A stretch of DNA of 64,000 bases. It comes from Galeopsis tetrahit (taxonomy: Eukaryota > Streptophyta > Magnoliopsida > Lamiales > Lamiaceae). The notes beneath the pieces are model-generated. The model was not told the DNA's origin. It worked only from the letters and a program-made list of their open reading frames with translations, and searched no databases. The stretch lies in the NCBI GenBank assembly GCA_963675135.1, contig OY776132.1:8432001-8496000 (forward strand). Direction: 5' to 3'. Positions 46,280 to 56,947 of the stretch are shown piece after piece; position 1 is the first letter of the stretch; every line of letters begins with the position of its first letter. The position numbers and the translations under genes are program-made.

Positions 46280-46689
46280 ATGGAGAGAAAAGCTCGCGTA
46301 GATGTTATATGGCAGCAAAAGAATAAAGGAGTCTCTGCAAAAACTCCGAAATCCATCTCGAAGAACAAGAGTTCAAACACAAGAAAATCTCCTAACAAAA
46401 GTTCTATAAACAAGCCATCAACATGTTGGATGAATTATCTAGACAAGGAGTGCTTGGAAAGCGCTAACAAAAGTTCTATAAACAAGCCATCAACATGTTG
46501 GATGAATTATCTAGACAAGGAGTGCTTGGAAAGCGTAACGTTACTGAAAATGGTTCTAATGTAGATGCTAAAAGACTTGCTGATGCTGCTCTTTCAGCAG
46601 TTAAGGATGTTGCTGCTTTAGCAACCACAGGAAGAGGAAAAGTTGAGGTCACTGAAGTACAAAACATTGCACGCCAGGCAGAAGACTGA
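46280..46689 (+). pseudogene. gene fragment resembling SWC5 / BCNT (SWR1 chromatin complex subunit)
   Basis: The upstream frame has KARVDVIWQQKNKGVSAKT and CWMNYLDKE. After a frameshift near 46535 the other frame has AKRLADAALSAVKDVAALAT and GRGKVEVTEVQNIA. Together these resemble the middle of plant SWC5 (BCNT/CFDP1 family), a subunit of the SWR1 complex that deposits H2A.Z. It stops before the conserved C-terminal BCNT domain. A perfect 72-bp tandem duplication (46392-46535) adds 24 codons. Family assignment is from recalled motifs and is moderate. Confidence 0.55.
46392..46535. repeat. perfect 72-bp tandem duplication
   Basis: Two identical copies (46392-46463, 46464-46535) starting CTAACAAAAGTTCTATAAAC and ending CTTGGAAAGCG. 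It keeps frame, being 24 codons. Identity suggests a recent event. Confidence 0.95.
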
Positions 46690-47430
46690 TATGCAGTATG
46701 ACTAATGAGCATGTTTTGGTGTCCCATAAGGCCAAACCTCGAGAATATAATATCAAGTGAAGGTCTTATGATCTAGCAGGTGGTCAAATTGTTTTTATGG
46801 TATATGACCATTGAGTATAATCATGATTTTGACTAGGTGAGAAGGTATTTTGAAAATTCTTCAGTTGCTTTGAAAGCATATCAACCTTTTATATGGTGTC
46901 GAAAAAAATTGTCTTTGTTCCCGTGAGGCTATACATTAATGTTTCAAGTCTTAATCTTGGCATTGAAATTAATCTTGGTTCCACATTGATTCTGTTTCAT
47001 GTTGTTTATTTTTACTGTGATTGAACTATTAACAGGGACTGGAGGCATAAATTGCATCAATATGTGAAACAGAGCAAGAGAATGCAGGGTAGGAAAGATG
47101 ATGATGATGACAATAGATTCTTTTGTTGTTTGGATTCTGGAAAAAATTGGACCTTCACAATTTTTCTTGAGTTTATTTGTTGATTGGATTCTAGAAAATT
47201 TGTTTCTAAAGTCCTTTTTAGAGACTTTTTACAAGGCATTTGTGATAAGCCTTTCATATTAACTTGGTGTTTGTTTGATTTCATTGAAAGAATTGTTTTT
47301 TTCAATAATGAAAGTTCTTAATGATGATGACCAATACTGCTGCAATTTTTGTGTTGGCTTCAGTTTATCTATTTTTTGTATCATTTTGACTCTCCTTTTG
47401 ATTACTTGTATAGTTTTTTAAGATCATAGT
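46690..47430. other. sequence between gene fragments and the gypsy element
   Basis: Possibly intron plus one small exon: AACAG then an open stretch (47038-47090, WRHKLHQYVKQSKRMQ) then GTAGG. The protein is not recognised. The rest is T-rich. Confidence 0.4.
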
Positions 47431-47439
47431 GCAATGGGT

Positions 47440-48438
47440 ACACCCTATCTATCACAAGGTACCTCATGCTTCTTCTTCTTCAAATCTTTGGCAATTCTCC
47501 AATTTGGAATTCTTGGAGCAATCTCTCCACTCACAACTTTTTCTTCCTCCTTTTCTTTCTTTTCCCCTCTTTCGTGTGCTTTCACCACTTCATTCTCATC
47601 CACTTCAATTGACATTGAAGAGCTTCCATATTGTTCACCACATGAAATTGTAATAGCACTACAATGCTCACGTGGGTTTACCTTAGTGGTCGATGGAAAC
47701 TTTCCCTTACTTTGTTGAGATCCGATTGAAATTACCAATTGCCCTATTTGGAATTCCATTGATTTTTTACTACTCACAATTTGAGTGAGGATGACATCGA
47801 CCGCTTCGAATTCTTCTCACATGCATCCAACCTTTTCTCACTTACCTCCATCCTCTTCAAGATGAGTGCAAGGAGTTCATCGGTTGAGGACTTTCCTTCT
47901 CCATTTGGGGGTTTTGCTCCGGGATCAAATTCGGGAGGATATGACATAATACCCTTAGGATTTGAGTAGGATAAGTTGTCGTTTCTCCGAAAATTCAGAT
48001 TTTGAGCGGCTTGGTATTGAGGGGATGGAACGCCTTAGCTTTGTTGCCCTTGAGAAGACGAAGGTTGGTCTTGATGAAAGGACGAGGATTGACCTTGATG
48101 TCCTTGAAAACGATTTTGAGGAGGAGCTTGGTAAGGGGTTTGATATGGTCGATCTCCTTGAGAATTTTGTTGTTGACTTCCTTGGTATGGAAGTCGACCC
48201 ATATAACTAACCTATTCCATTTGCATCATTTGAGGCTTTTCTTGATTAAATGATGAATGATTATCCCTTGGTTGAGATAAGACATTCATCTTTTCCATCA
48301 TTGTGGCCATCATCTCCTTCATACTCTCCGTCTCATAACTTGGGCTACCCGGTGTCTTTCTCCACGATTCACTCTCATCTTAAAAGTATTGTTGGACATC
48401 CCTTCTGTTATGTCTTTGATTTCTTCCGCCGATTTTTG
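47440..48438 (-). pseudogene. gypsy gag C-terminal region, degenerate
   Basis: One frame at 48060-48220 reads YMGRLPYQGSQQQNSQGDRP, the Gln/Pro-rich tail usual after gag. Another at 47445-47777 has MEFQIGQLVISI then KVNPREHCSAIT, like the gag-to-protease region of Athila-type elements. Frames are broken by stops and shifts. Confidence 0.75.
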
Positions 48439-49341
48439 TCAAATTGAACCCCCTACACAAGCATCAATGTGTTGTTGATCTTCCTCACGTAACCCACAAA
48501 AGAACCAACATGTGGTTTGTTCTAATGGAAATCCATGTTGGGGGCATGTTATGAGAAGATTCATAAACTTTTCCCATGCTTCCTTGATGCTCTCATTCGC
48601 CCCTTGTTGGAATGTAGAGATCTTTTGTTTGGCTTCCATCGTCTTAGAAGGAGGGTAGTACTTCAATAAAAATATCTTCTTCAATTCTTCCCACGTCCTC
48701 ACTTCTCCGGTGGGAATGCTTGATTGTAGCCAAACCTTTGCTTTGCCCGACAATGTGAATGGAAATAACCTCAACTTCTTAGCATCTTCCGACACTCCAT
48801 TTTGCTTGAGAGTGTCGGCTACCTCTAAGAATTGAGCTAGATGATCATTCGGGTCTTCCTCAAATCCTTCCTCCGTTCTTCCTTCAAATTGTTTCTCCCT
48901 CAACATCCGGAGTAGAGAGACATTAATCTCAAAGTAGTTTGCCTCCACCCTTGGTCTTGCTAACCCATCGTAGCACTCCCTCGGTTGAGGCTCAAAATAT
49001 TCCCTCATAGACCTTCCATGGTATACATGTCGAGGCTCTTCTATATGTGGAGGAGGAATGTACTCATCTTGGATTTGGTGAGGTGGAGGATATTGGTAAA
49101 GAGGGTAAGAGTGTTGAGGTTGTTGGTATTGATGTGGTGGAAGTGGTGGATAGTAGGCTTGTTGTGGAGGTGGGTAAGGGTAATATCCTTGATATGGAGG
49201 GTGGTTTTGAGGTTGTTATTGTGGATTGATATTTTGGAGATTTGGTGGAGGGTTTTGAGGTGGATTACCTCCTCGTGGATTCTCTCTTTGAGGCTCCTCA
49301 TCTCCAAGTGGTGGAGGATTCAACTGTTCATTGTTCTCCAT
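48439..49341 (-). pseudogene. gypsy gag (retrotrans_gag domain), one stop codon
   Basis: The start ATG is probably at 49341 (MENNEQLNPPP). A Pro/Gln/Tyr-rich N-terminus follows, interrupted by TAA at 49216-49218 (a CAA in the surrounding pattern). The same frame continues to 48439 with the gag core: FEEDPNDHLAQFLEV, LRLFPFTLSGKAKVWLQS, TWEELKKIFLLKYYPPSKT, KEAWEKFMNLLITCPQHGFP. This is a typical Retrotrans_gag domain. It stops at 48439 (GGSI). Confidence 0.92.
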
Positions 49342-49580
49342 CTCGAAATGCTCCTCTTCAACTCATTGTCGGTTTCTTCTTCGATTCCTTCTTCTTGCGT
49401 GTGCTTCGATCTCAAGATCCAACGGTTCTAAGTTTCCTCCACGTGATCTTGTGATCATACACCTACAAAAGAAAAGTATCAAAGTCCATAAAGTGAAACG
49501 AAAAATAAAATAACGAAAAGAAAATGTTATTATCAATAACACTCAACAAACTTTAAGTTTCACAAATAACACTCGCTTAG

Positions 49581-49599
49581 ATCCCCGGCAGCGACGCCA
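49581..49599 (-). other. gypsy primer-binding site (tRNA-Asp type)
   Basis: The minus strand reads TGGCGTCGCTGCCGGGGAT, close to the complement of the plant tRNA-Asp 3' end (TGGCGCCGTTGCCGGGGA), 1 base from the LTR end. Confidence 0.85.
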
Positions 49600-49600
49600 T

Positions 49601-51204
49601 TGACTTGTATCATTTTTTTTAACACTTTTTACACGTGTAACAATACGATCCCCACAAGCGTATGGGTCCGATTGTAGTACGTAAGTACGACCAAGTAGTT
49701 TGTTCGTTCAAGGATATAGTTGAATGTAAGTGAATCCCTAAAGTTAAGAGTATTCATGCTATTGTAGTAACTACACATGTTTGTTGGATTTTCGGGAATT
49801 AAAACACAAGTATGAAACTAGATTAACTAAGGATGATAAGAAACGAATACAAGAAATAACAAGTTATCTAACTTTCGAGAAAAAGTGCAAGAGAAAGGTA
49901 TTGCCTCGGTTGCTTTCATTTTATGGGTAATTCAATGAGTTAACGAATCAATTACATGAATGAACTTAAGACTATGGGTTAAGTTAAAGGCTATCACTCC
50001 TATGTGTAGACCAATCCCTCGTGAGGCTTAGGTGAACACGTGCATTGATTAGCAATTATAGGATCTAACCAAATACCATAAGCTCCTAAAATAGTGTTTC
50101 ATAAGCACTTCCAACACAGTTACTAATGTTTATGAAACGCCCTCTCACTAATCTCCTAGACGACCTCTATTCAATTAGTGTCTAGTGTTGTCGATCTAAA
50201 CAATCAACCCCCGGTCGGTTAAGCCAATTACTATGTAAATTCTAATCAATTAATTCAAGCTCACACCCACACTATTAATCATGCAATCCAATACGATCGT
50301 TGTAGTTGACACAACCAACAATGCTAGCTAATATGGTGAATTAATCAATTGAATCATGAAAATCACAACACTAGAAACATAAACACCCAAATCCTAAACT
50401 AATCATGCAATCAGTTCATTATTACACTAAACACCCATCAAAACATTCACACCCAAGGCAATAAGAGCTTAACCCATAGTTCTACAAGAGAATCCCACGG
50501 CTACAACAACAAATAACATCAAACTCATAGCTAAACAATAAGAAATTGAGAAAATTAAGGAATTACCAAATTAAAATTCAAATAAGAGTAATATTACCTT
50601 GATCATGAGAATTTAGCTACAAAACGATGTAATTGACGATGCCCGATGATAATCGTAGCTTGATTCGAAATAATAACACCCATTCTAGCTAATCTAATGA
50701 AGAATTCAACTAAAACTATAAGAAACCCTACTACTATTTGTTTGTGTGTGTGAAATTGCTTGTAAAAGGAGGAAGACTCCCTTCTAAACTCAAATTTGCT
50801 CTATTTATAGTTGGTAAGAAAGCCTTGGATGAAATTTGCACTTAGGCCCTTCAAAAATGGAGAAAATTGGCAAAAACCCCTGTGAAGTGGAAAAGTTGGA
50901 TGACTCGGCCGTGGCCCTGTTGTTCAAATTTCAGGCCAAGGTTTTTGCTCGGTCGAGACTGCACGCTCGGTCGTGGCCTTCAAATCTTCAATTTTTGCTC
51001 GGCCGAGACTGCACACTCGACCGAGTTTCACCCTTGAGTTTGTTTTGTGCATATTTTCCAACTCCGACCTCCGATTTGTCACTCGTTTCTTGCGATTTAA
51101 CGTCCAATTCACTACGTCTTCCTACAAAACGAACTCAAACACCTTTCTAAATCGTTTTAAGCATATTAGTGTGAAAATGCATGCAAAATAATCAATGTTT
51201 ATCA
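49601..51204 (-). repeat. 5' LTR of the gypsy element
   Basis: Its 3' end (minus) is TACAAGTCA next to the primer site. The 5' end is proposed at TGATAAACATTGATTATTTT (51204); no second LTR is present to confirm it. About 1.6 kb. Confidence 0.65.
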
Positions 51205-51440
51205 CTAAAACACATGAAATATTGCGCAATCTACAACCGAATCAGGGGTGTAAACGAGCCTAGTAATGCTAAACTCGAAATTCGACTCAATTGTTATACT
51301 TGAAACTCAAAACTCGACTCGATTCGATTTGAGCTTAAAATTTTAAAGATCGAGTTCGACTCGATAAGAAACTCAATAAACTCGAGCTCGATTCGACTCG
51401 ATTACCTATATAATTTTCAAAATTAATTGTAAATCATATA

Positions 51441-51715
51441 CTCCCTCCATCCTCCTATAAGTTTCCCACTTTCCTTTTATGGATGTCCCACAATAAGTTT
51501 CCCATTTCATATTTTTCCATTTTTGGCATATGATTTTCTCTCTCCCAATCACATCACTTACACTTTATCTATTATTTTATCATACTTCATCTCACACTCG
51601 TCTATTATTTTCTCTCTCACCATCACATCACTTGTACTACATCTATTATTTAATCATATTTCTTAATCAAAACAACCAAAAGAAAGGGAAAACTTATACC
51701 GGGAAGGAGGGAGTA
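51441..51715. mobile_element. Stowaway MITE, nested copy 1
   Basis: Left CTCCCTCCATCCTCCTATAA, right end CGGGAAGGAGGGAG, TA on both sides. Same subfamily as 30354-30626, opposite orientation. Confidence 0.9.
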
Positions 51716-51776
51716 TATTTTTTTAAATAAACTTGAGTTCGACTCAACTCGATTACTTATATATAAATATAAATTA

Positions 51777-52052
51777 CTCCCTTCGTCCCATGATTATTTG
51801 CATACTTTCCTTATTGGAACATTCCATGATTATTTACACACTCTTAATATGGAAATACCCCACAAAATTAATACACCCTCCCAACATCATTTATTTTCAA
51901 AATTGCCACTCATTTTTACATACATTTTACTTTACAACTCATCAAATTCACTTAAAATACCCCTCATTTATCTTATATCACCAACCACTAAATCCTATTT
52001 TCTTAAAAATTGTGTCGGTCAAACCGTGCAAATAATCTCGGGACGGAGGGAG
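51777..52052. mobile_element. Stowaway MITE, nested copy 2
   Basis: Left CTCCCTTCGTCCCATGATTA, right CTCGGGACGGAGGGAG, TA on both sides. Same subfamily as 17504-17773. Confidence 0.9.
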
Positions 52053-52638
52053 TATATAGTAATGACAAAATAGTAAATATTGTTCAAGTTTGATTAGGCT
52101 CGCGAGTATTTATGAGCTCGAACTCGATAGCTACTCGAGTAGCTCGAAACTCAACTCGACTCGATTAACATCGAATCGATTTAGATCTTTTTTCGAGTCG
52201 AGCACGAGTAATTCGCGAGTTGACTCGACTCACTTACACCCTTATTTGGGTATGTAGATTAAGAAATATGATATAATAAGTAAATGTATTAGAGATGATA
52301 GTGATTGAGAGAGAGAGAATAATATAATTAAATGTAAAAAGAGTAGTTTGCTAAAAATATAGAATGTACCGGGAATATATTTTTAAGAGTTTATTAAAAA
52401 AATTAAAAAATAGTTTAAAGACTTATTTTTCTTTTTTCCTCGCAAATTAAAAAAAAAATTGCAACAATGCAATTTTAAGTGACACTTTCTAGTCAAACTT
52501 CAATAATTACTGTACATCTCTGGTTGACTCCTTTTTTTTTTTTAACAGCTAAGGGAAACATAAAACGTGTTTGCGTTTTTCCTAAGTTTGAATATTGTTT
52601 AATTCTGTTCTTTTTTGTTTGAACTTGTTTGAACGGAG

Positions 52639-52884
52639 ATGCAATGGATTTTGACTACGCTCTTACTTACGCTCTTACTTACCTTACTATGCTCACCAAA
52701 AGCCATATTCTCCTCTATATCCGTAGATATGGCGTCGCAAGGTGTCCGTGGGGAGCGCATCCCGGACAGCGCTATTGATGATTTCGAGGCTAGAGCCTGT
52801 GCGTACTACACTATCATCGACAATGATATGACCCGAGTCTCCATGTTCAAGGACAGATGGGGTGATACCTTCGACCCACCATAG
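52639..52884 (+). CDS. uncertain 81-residue ORF, function unknown
   Basis: Opens MQWILTTLLLTLLLTLLCSP, a hydrophobic run partly caused by a direct repeat of ACGCTCTTACTT, then a soluble part with SAIDDFEARACAYYTI and SMFKDRWGDTFDPP. Its base composition is less AT-rich than the surroundings, so it may be a captured exon. I do not recognise a domain. The ATG at 52729 (MASQGVRGERIPDS) is an alternative start. Confidence 0.35.
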   Translation: MQWILTTLLLTLLLTLLCSPKAIFSSISVDMASQGVRGERIPDSAIDDFEARACAYYTIIDNDMTRVSMFKDRWGDTFDPP

Positions 52885-53648
52885 ATCCTCTAGTTCGAAT
52901 TCTGAACTTATGGCTTATGAAGTGTTTATGGTGATAGGGTTTATGCATGAAGGAATGGTTTTAAGGATAAAATTATTTTTTGAAGTAAAAATAGTTGAAT
53001 GAGGGTTAAATGAAGTAGAGTTTAAGAATGGGGTGTGTTTAAAATTATTAGGGGTGTGTTTAACATTTTTTAAAATTAAAGATTTAAAAGAATATTTTAG
53101 TAAATGTAATTATGTCTAATTTTGTCCAAGGAAAAATTATTAGTGAAATTCATACCTAGGCAGTTTTTTTTTTTTTTTTTTGAGGATTGAAAATGATCAT
53201 TAAGAAAAATAAGTTGAAAGTGTAATAAAAAGGACCTTTCTTTTAACATTCTTTTTGCTCAAGTCCTTTTTGTCCATAAGCTCCTGTTTAACATTCTTTT
53301 TGCTCATAAGCTCCTGTGACGGTTTCCACCAACAAAACACAAAACTTTTTTTTCCGCTCACGAAGAAGAAAACCCACCTGAAAATGAAAAAAAGAGCTGA
53401 TCTTCACGACACCCTGCTTCTTCCGTTGTCGGTGGAGGAGCTAATGTCTGCGAAGATCAACATAATTGTAGGTTTACAATATACTCCTCCCATACAAGAA
53501 AATGGAAGGAGTGCACTGATATTTTGGGTGGGAATCTTCAGGCGGATCTATTCAATGGCTGGGACGACGGGCTGTAGCCGTCCAGCCATTTATGTTTTCC
53601 TTTTTTTTTTCTTTACTCGTATTAAAAAATATATATATATATATATAC
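52885..53648. other. intergenic, one exon-like stretch and a hairpin
   Basis: The open frame 53255-53656 includes KKRADLHDTLLLPLSVEEL, not recognised. A tandem repeat of TTAACATTCTTTTTGCTCA lies at about 53244 and 53290. A strong hairpin at 53552-53590 is reported as a finding. Confidence 0.4.
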
Positions 53649-54690
53649 AGAAATGATATGGAACCCATTATGCTCCTTATGGAGCCAAATTGATGATGTG
53701 GCATTATCCACCTCATTCTATTTAATTAATTAATACTTATTTAAAAAATATATGATAGATCTCCTAAAATATAGAAAAGTCACGCATGTTTCCTAATATT
53801 TAGGATGAAAAAATTTATGTGGATAATAATTAGTTTATAATTAATATTTATTATATTAATATTACATTAAATTAAACTCACGCCACATATATTATTATTA
53901 TTTAGGCATAATTATATTTAGATTAAAAATATATTATCAAATCTTAATTGAATCTTAGGGTTTTAGGGGTTTAGGGTTTAGAGGTTTTAGGGTTTAGGGT
54001 TTTAGGGGTTTAGGGTTTAGGGGTTTTAGGGTTTATGAGTTTAGAGGTTTAGAGTTATGTAAATTAATGTAGTTATTATTTTTTATAACTTTAACTTTAC
54101 ATTTTTGTTATTAAAAAATAAAATATATAAATGAATGATTTTTTTTAAATAAAGTACAATAAATAAATTAAACGTGTAATATTTATTAATTATGTAATAC
54201 TAAAACTCGTTAAAATAATAAATATTTATTAATTATGTAATACTAAAACTCGTTTCTCTATATAAAAAATAATGACTACATTAATTTACATAACTCTAAA
54301 CCTCTAAACTCATAAACCCTAAAACCCTAAACCCCTAAAACCCTAAACCCTAAAACCCCTAAACCCTAAAACCCTAAGCCCTAAGATTCAATTAAGATTT
54401 GATAATATATTTTTCATCTAAATATAATTATGCCTAAATAATAATAATAATATATGTGGCGTGAGTTTAATGTAATATTTATATAATAAATATTAATTAT
54501 AAACTAATTATTATCCACATAAATTTTTTCATCCTAAATATTTGAAAACATGCGTGACTTTTCTATATTTTTGGAGATCTATCATATATTTTTTAAATAA
54601 GTATTAATTAATTAAATAGAATGAGGTGAATAATGCCACCTCATCAATTTGGCTCCATAAGGAGCCCATTATGGGCTCCATATCATTTCT
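53649..54690. mobile_element. foldback element with telomere-like repeats in both arms
   Basis: Arms 53649-54088 and 54260-54690 are near-perfect inverted copies of about 435 bp. The ends are AGAAATGATATGG and CCATATCATTTCT. Each arm carries a degenerate TTTAGGG-type tract (53954-54036 and, inverted, 54312-54384). The spacer (54089-54259) includes two copies of AATATTTATTAATTATGTAA. It was inserted in an (AT)n run. No coding region. The superfamily is unclear. Confidence 0.9.
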
Positions 54691-55566
54691 ATATATATAT
54701 ATATATATATATATTTATTTAACCATCTAATAATTCTGCTTTAAAATAGAATGAAAGTTGCATATTTAACCATCTAATAATTCTGCTTTAAAATAGAATG
54801 AAAGTTGCATATGCATTAACCCACTATGTCCAGATAACATGATCAAATGTATAAATTTAACAAAAATAAATTTAAAATAATCATTTAAACTAATTAAAAT
54901 ATCTAGTAAATTAAGAGGAACAACCTTAGTATATTTGTTTTGAAAATTTTGAAAATTTTGAAGATTTTGACATAAAATTAAATCATAACCTCCTTAAATT
55001 TCAAAATAAATTCATACTATTACAAATATTAAGATTTAAATTTCACTAGATTTTATAATATCTAAATATTTATAAAATTAACTTTTATAGGATATATCAT
55101 TAAAATTAACTTTTATAGGATATATCATATCATATATGGTATATATATTTTTTTTAATTTGGATTCTAGAAATTTTAAAATAGAACTATGATTAGATTTT
55201 AAAATTTCAAATTAGAAACAAATCGAGCCTTAAAGTTTTTATTAAAATATAAGTAATTTTATTTTAGCTTAGCCTTCAAGCTTTAGCCTTCAAGCTTCAA
55301 GGAACCTTAGAACAATCATCTCAATTGGTGCATTGAGAAAAATGGGACCAATGTGTCATCTTGTTTAAATTTGCAGAACAACAGGGGAAGACCTGAGATA
55401 CTAAGGATGCCCCTATTAGTGGTACTACTTTGGGGAGTCGACTGGGTATTTGAATTTCATCGATCTCTGGTGCTCGGTCTTACCATCCTCACCCAAAACT
55501 TTGACATGAACGCCGCCCTTACCATGACATGAACGCCGCTCTTACCATCCCTCGAATATGTGTTGC

Positions 55567-55945
55567 ATATACAAAAAATTTCTAAAATATTTTAAAAGAT
55601 AATTACAAAAATAATATACTTATATTATATATTTATAAAATATTTTAGAAGATAACTAAAAAAAATACTCTGTATTATATTTCAGTAGATGCCTCATTAA
55701 CGGTGTACACAAAAAAAAAATAGCATGATGAATTAAATTTTCATTGATAACATCATTTATATATATACAAGTGAATTTTTTAATTTATGATATACAAAAA
55801 ATTTCTAAAATATTTTAAAAGATAATTACAAAAATAATATACTTATATTATTGTATTTCTAAAATATTTTAGAAGATAATTAAAAATACTCAGTAATATA
55901 CTTCAGTAGATGCCTCATTGACTGTGGACAAAAAAAAAAAAAAAA
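55567..55945. repeat. two direct copies of an A-tailed segment
   Basis: Both contain AAAAAATTTCTAAAATATTT, CAGTAGATGCCTCATT and an A run of 10-17 bases. Could be a tandem retroelement tail or a local duplication. Confidence 0.65.
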
Positions 55946-56055
55946 GTGCAGCTATCATTTCGATTGGGAAACGCAGAATACGTGAGTTTCTTAGGCGGTT
56001 ACAACAACCTGGCAGGAGCACTCTTTCAACGCACGCAACAATCTACCTTTATCAG

Positions 56056-56063
56056 TATAAATA
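56056..56063 (+). promoter_or_regulatory. possible orphan core promoter (TATAAATA)
   Basis: A TATAAATA followed by CCCCATCCC, then about 80 bp resembling a 5' leader (AACGAGCATTCGTTTGTGAG), in a less AT-rich island (55950-56120). No gene follows; a minisatellite starts at about 56270. Confidence 0.35.
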
Positions 56064-56269
56064 CCCCATCCCTTGCATTTTGTAAAGTTTGAAACCAACG
56101 AGCATTCGTTTGTGAGTTCACAAGTGAAGTGAGGATAAATCATATTTTGAGTGGACACTATATCTCTTTTAAAAGTCAGTCTCCTATAGACTCGACTACA
56201 CGGTACATCTGACTACACGGTACATCTGAGTTGATCGTTGATCAATTTAATTATTTTTTAGGTAATTTT

Positions 56270-56850
56270 TTTTTTGTTACACTTTTCAGTTGCAATGACT
56301 TACATTTTTTAGTAATATTGTGTTGCACTTTTCAGTTATAATAACTTACAATTTTCATTAAAAAATGTGATACTAACTTACACTTTTTAATAATATTGAA
56401 CTTACACTTTTCATTAATATTTTTGTTGCACTTTTCAATTATAATAACCTACACTTTTAATAAATATTATGTTGCACTTTTCAGTAAAAAAACTGTGTTG
56501 TATTTTTAAGTTATAACAACTTACACTTTTTAATAACAAATGTGTTGCACTTTTCAGTTATGAGAACTTACACTTTTCATTAATATTGTGTTGCACTTTT
56601 CAGTTATAATGCCTTACATTTTTCATAAAAAATTGTGATACTGACATGCACCTTTTAATAACATTGTGTTGCAATTTTTCGTAAAAAATTGTATTGCATT
56701 TTTCAGTTATAATAACTTACACTTTTCATTCATTTTTTGTTTCACTTTTCAATTATAGACTTGTACTTCTTCATAAAAATTATGTTGCACTTTTTAGTTA
56801 TAATGACTTACACTTTTTGTGTTATATTTTTCAATTATAATAACTTACAT
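56270..56850. repeat. minisatellite of TTGCACTTTTCAGTTATAAT units
   Basis: About 580 bp of imperfect units of about 50-60 bases with TTGCACTTTTCAGTTATAAT and ACTTACACTTTTCATTAATA. Related to 35236-36060. Confidence 0.85.
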
Positions 56851-56947
56851 TTTTTAGAAAATAAAAATCAAATTTTGACGGATCAATGGCTGACCGTTGA
56901 CAGATCAACTAAGGTGCATATAAGTACTCGACTTCATATAAGAGTTA

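Larger units (their letters stand above)
47440..51204 (-). mobile_element. Ty3/gypsy LTR retrotransposon, 5' part only
   Basis: Minus strand order: 5' LTR (49601-about 51204), primer-binding site (49581-49599), leader, gag (about 49341-47440). The element stops in the segment between gag and protease (the NPREHCSAIT motif region); no protease, RT or integrase follows, so it is truncated there. The gag type and NPREHC motif suggest an Athila/Tat-like lineage. A hAT-type element lies just outside its LTR. Confidence 0.85.
51243..52243. mobile_element. hAT-type element with two Stowaway MITEs inside
   Basis: Left CAGGGGTGTAAACGAGCC, right CTCGACTCACTTACACCCTT, inverted. Subterminal CTCGAACTCGA/TCGAGTCGAG words fill both ends. 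The 8-bp duplication is not visible. Two TA-flanked MITEs (51441-51715, 51777-52052) make up over half its length. No coding region. Confidence 0.75.
54691..56269. other. intergenic with local duplications
   Basis: Tandem pairs: ATTTAACCATCTAATAATTC (about 54717 and 54763, 47-bp unit); AAATTAACTTTTATAGGATA (55076 and 55107); a 24-bp unit CATGAACGCCGC (about 55506 and 55530); and a larger pair 55567-55712 / 55790-55945, each ending in an A run. A possible core promoter is at 56050-56065. No gene. Confidence 0.55.

Noticed and set aside
45030..46689. One complete ABC transporter or SWC5 gene
   Set aside because: Only one N-terminal exon of the first and one frameshifted central piece of the second are present. 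No further exons were found in either direction.
48985..49454. Plus-strand frames over the gypsy gag
   Set aside because: They are antisense shadows of the Pro/Gln-rich gag N-terminus, giving Trp/Val-rich nonsense.
53255..53656. 133-residue gene
   Set aside because: The start lies in a T-rich tandem repeat and the end runs into T and AT runs next to a transposon. Only a short exon-like part in the middle, unrecognised.
53954..54384. A true chromosome end or telomere
   Set aside because: The repeats are degenerate, about 80 bp per arm, occur in both directions as arms of an inverted repeat, and ordinary sequence lies on both sides.
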